Origin: Sulfurimonas sp.
Lineage (GTDB): Bacteria; Campylobacterota; Campylobacteria; Campylobacterales; Sulfurimonadaceae
Reading direction: 5' to 3'
Assembly (NCBI GenBank): GCA_016744115.1
Contig: JADGEZ010000006.1
Location: 1 to 64,000 of the forward strand
Length of the DNA stretch: 64,000 nt
In this document: piece by piece, positions 63,202 through 64,000 of the stretch
Layout: each line of letters begins with the position of its first letter
Position numbering within the stretch: the stretch's first letter is position 1
Program-made: the position numbers and the translations under genes
Notes under the pieces: generated by a model
Seen by the model: only the letters and a program-made list of their open reading frames with translations
What the model was told of the DNA's origin: nothing
The model's database searches: none

Positions 63202-63942
63202 ATGAAACGAGATTATAATAAAGAGATAGTTGATAATGAAAGAAAGTATGGCTATAGTTTTGATTATGATGTTATGCATCCATTTATGATTAAATCATTT
63301 AAACCATTTTTTAATACTAAAGGGTCTTTACTAGAACTTGGTTGTTTTAAAGGAGACTTTACAAAAAAATTTATTGAATATTTTGATGATATCACATGTG
63401 TTGAAGCATCCAGTGAAGCCATAGAAGAAGCAAAACAAAAAGTACCTTCAAATGTCAAGTTTATAAATAACTTATTTGAAAATGTAGAACTACCGAAAAA
63501 ATATGATAATATTATTTTAACACATGTCTTAGAACACTTGGATGACCCAGTACAAGTCTTAAAAAGAATAAATGACGAATGGCTAAATGATGGTGGTAGA
63601 TTGTTTTTAGTAACTCCAAATGCAATGGCAGCATCAAGACAAATAGCTGTTAAGATGGGACTTATCACTCATAACTGTGCCGTAACCCTAGCAGAGAAAG
63701 AACATGGACATAGAATTACATATACCTTAGATACATTAGAAAGAGATGCAAAAGAAGCAGGACTAAATGTAATTCATAGATCTGGTATATTTTTCAAAGC
63801 ATTGGCAAATTTTCAATGGGATAGATTACTTCAAACAGATATTATTTCAAAAGAGTATTTAGATGGTTGCTATGATTTAGGACAACAGTATCCAGAGCTT
63901 TGTTCTAGTGTCTTTTTGATGTGCGAAAAAGGTAAACAATGA
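63202..63942 (+). CDS. class I SAM-dependent methyltransferase, second of the locus
   Basis: LLELGCFKGDFTKKF (residues about 38-52) is motif I; YDNIILTHVLEHLDDPVQVL (split, about 98-117) and GRLFLVTPNAMAASRQIAVKMG (split, about 130-151) follow as in copy 1. 246 aa. GGAAG before the ATG. Its C terminus DLGQQYPELCSSVFLMCEK resembles that of the methyltransferase at 58068. Its stop overlaps the next start. Confidence 0.82.
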   Translation: MKRDYNKEIVDNERKYGYSFDYDVMHPFMIKSFKPFFNTKGSLLELGCFKGDFTKKFIEYFDDITCVEASSEAIEEAKQKVPSNVKFINNLFENVELPKKYDNIILTHVLEHLDDPVQVLKRINDEWLNDGGRLFLVTPNAMAASRQIAVKMGLITHNCAVTLAEKEHGHRITYTLDTLERDAKEAGLNVIHRSGIFFKALANFQWDRLLQTDIISKEYLDGCYDLGQQYPELCSSVFLMCEKGKQ

Positions 63943-64000
63943 AACAACTTGCACCAATAGGAATTGGTACATATAGTAGACTATCACATCTTAAAAAAAC
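63939..64000 (+). CDS. partial gene at window end (possibly glycosyltransferase)
   Basis: ATG 63939 overlaps the methyltransferase stop (ATGA) and reads MKQLAPIGIGTYSRLSHLKKT to the window edge. The pattern P-x-GIGTYSRLSHLKKT looks like the opening strand and helix of a family-2-type glycosyltransferase, but only 20 residues are visible. Continuation of the glycan operon. Confidence 0.5.
   Translation, partial: MKQLAPIGIGTYSRLSHLKK

Overview
The window looks like a chromosome segment of a chemolithoautotrophic Campylobacterota (epsilonproteobacterium), most like Sulfurimonas or a close relative. The evidence is: an AT-rich genome; a nuo operon in which NuoE/NuoF are replaced by a short protein and a GltD-like flavoprotein and NuoG is present twice; pflA (flagellar motor disk protein) directly after nuoN, as in Campylobacter; a five-gene pyruvate:ferredoxin oxidoreductase cluster typical of reductive-TCA bacteria; and a Campylobacterota-type ssrA tag. 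The genus is an inference from gene content only.

Layout. 1-5 kb: a CobW-type GTPase and the porD-E-A-B-G cluster (minus strand). 5-21 kb: housekeeping genes (purL, rnr, holA, ilvC, dapB, rplM-rpsI), a lipoprotein/outer-membrane protein pair, an HDOD protein, a NYN-like protein, a DUF945-type protein and a peptide-type solute-binding protein. 21.4-29.45 kb: an integrated mobile element of about 8 kb, bounded by a 17-bp direct repeat (GCACAATCAAATTTTAT). It carries a tyrosine integrase, an excisionase-like protein, a KilA-N protein, a rolling-circle-type Rep, small regulators and three tandem non-coding units. 29.5-49.3 kb: pflA and the whole nuo operon (minus strand). 49.5-52.7 kb: an AAA+ ATPase, nfo and a lipoprotein. 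52.7-53.1 kb: tmRNA. 53.4 kb to the end: a co-directional surface-glycan locus, visibly AT-rich, with N-acetyltransferase, acyl carrier protein, acyl ligase, reductase, aminotransferase, WbqC, two methyltransferases, an epimerase, an ATP-grasp enzyme, a phosphoesterase and two tandem beta-propeller proteins.

The most unusual part is 26.5-27.4 kb inside the mobile element. Three tandem units of about 300 bp each carry, on the minus strand, a conserved TATACT promoter-like box, a variable leader, a small GAGG/CCTC-type hairpin and an intrinsic terminator. Stem bases covary between units, and each variable leader is matched by a unit-specific inverted copy about 130-150 bp away. This reads as a family of structured small RNAs or DNA palindromes that I cannot assign to a known class. 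The same promoter box precedes the element's HTH gene.

How the genes work together. The POR and Nuo complexes fit autotrophic carbon fixation with ferredoxin- or NAD(P)H-linked electron flow. PflA belongs to the flagellar motor. The glycan locus appears to make and attach an acylated amino sugar for flagellin or the cell surface. One of its genes carries a TGTC tetranucleotide tract that could make expression phase-variable.
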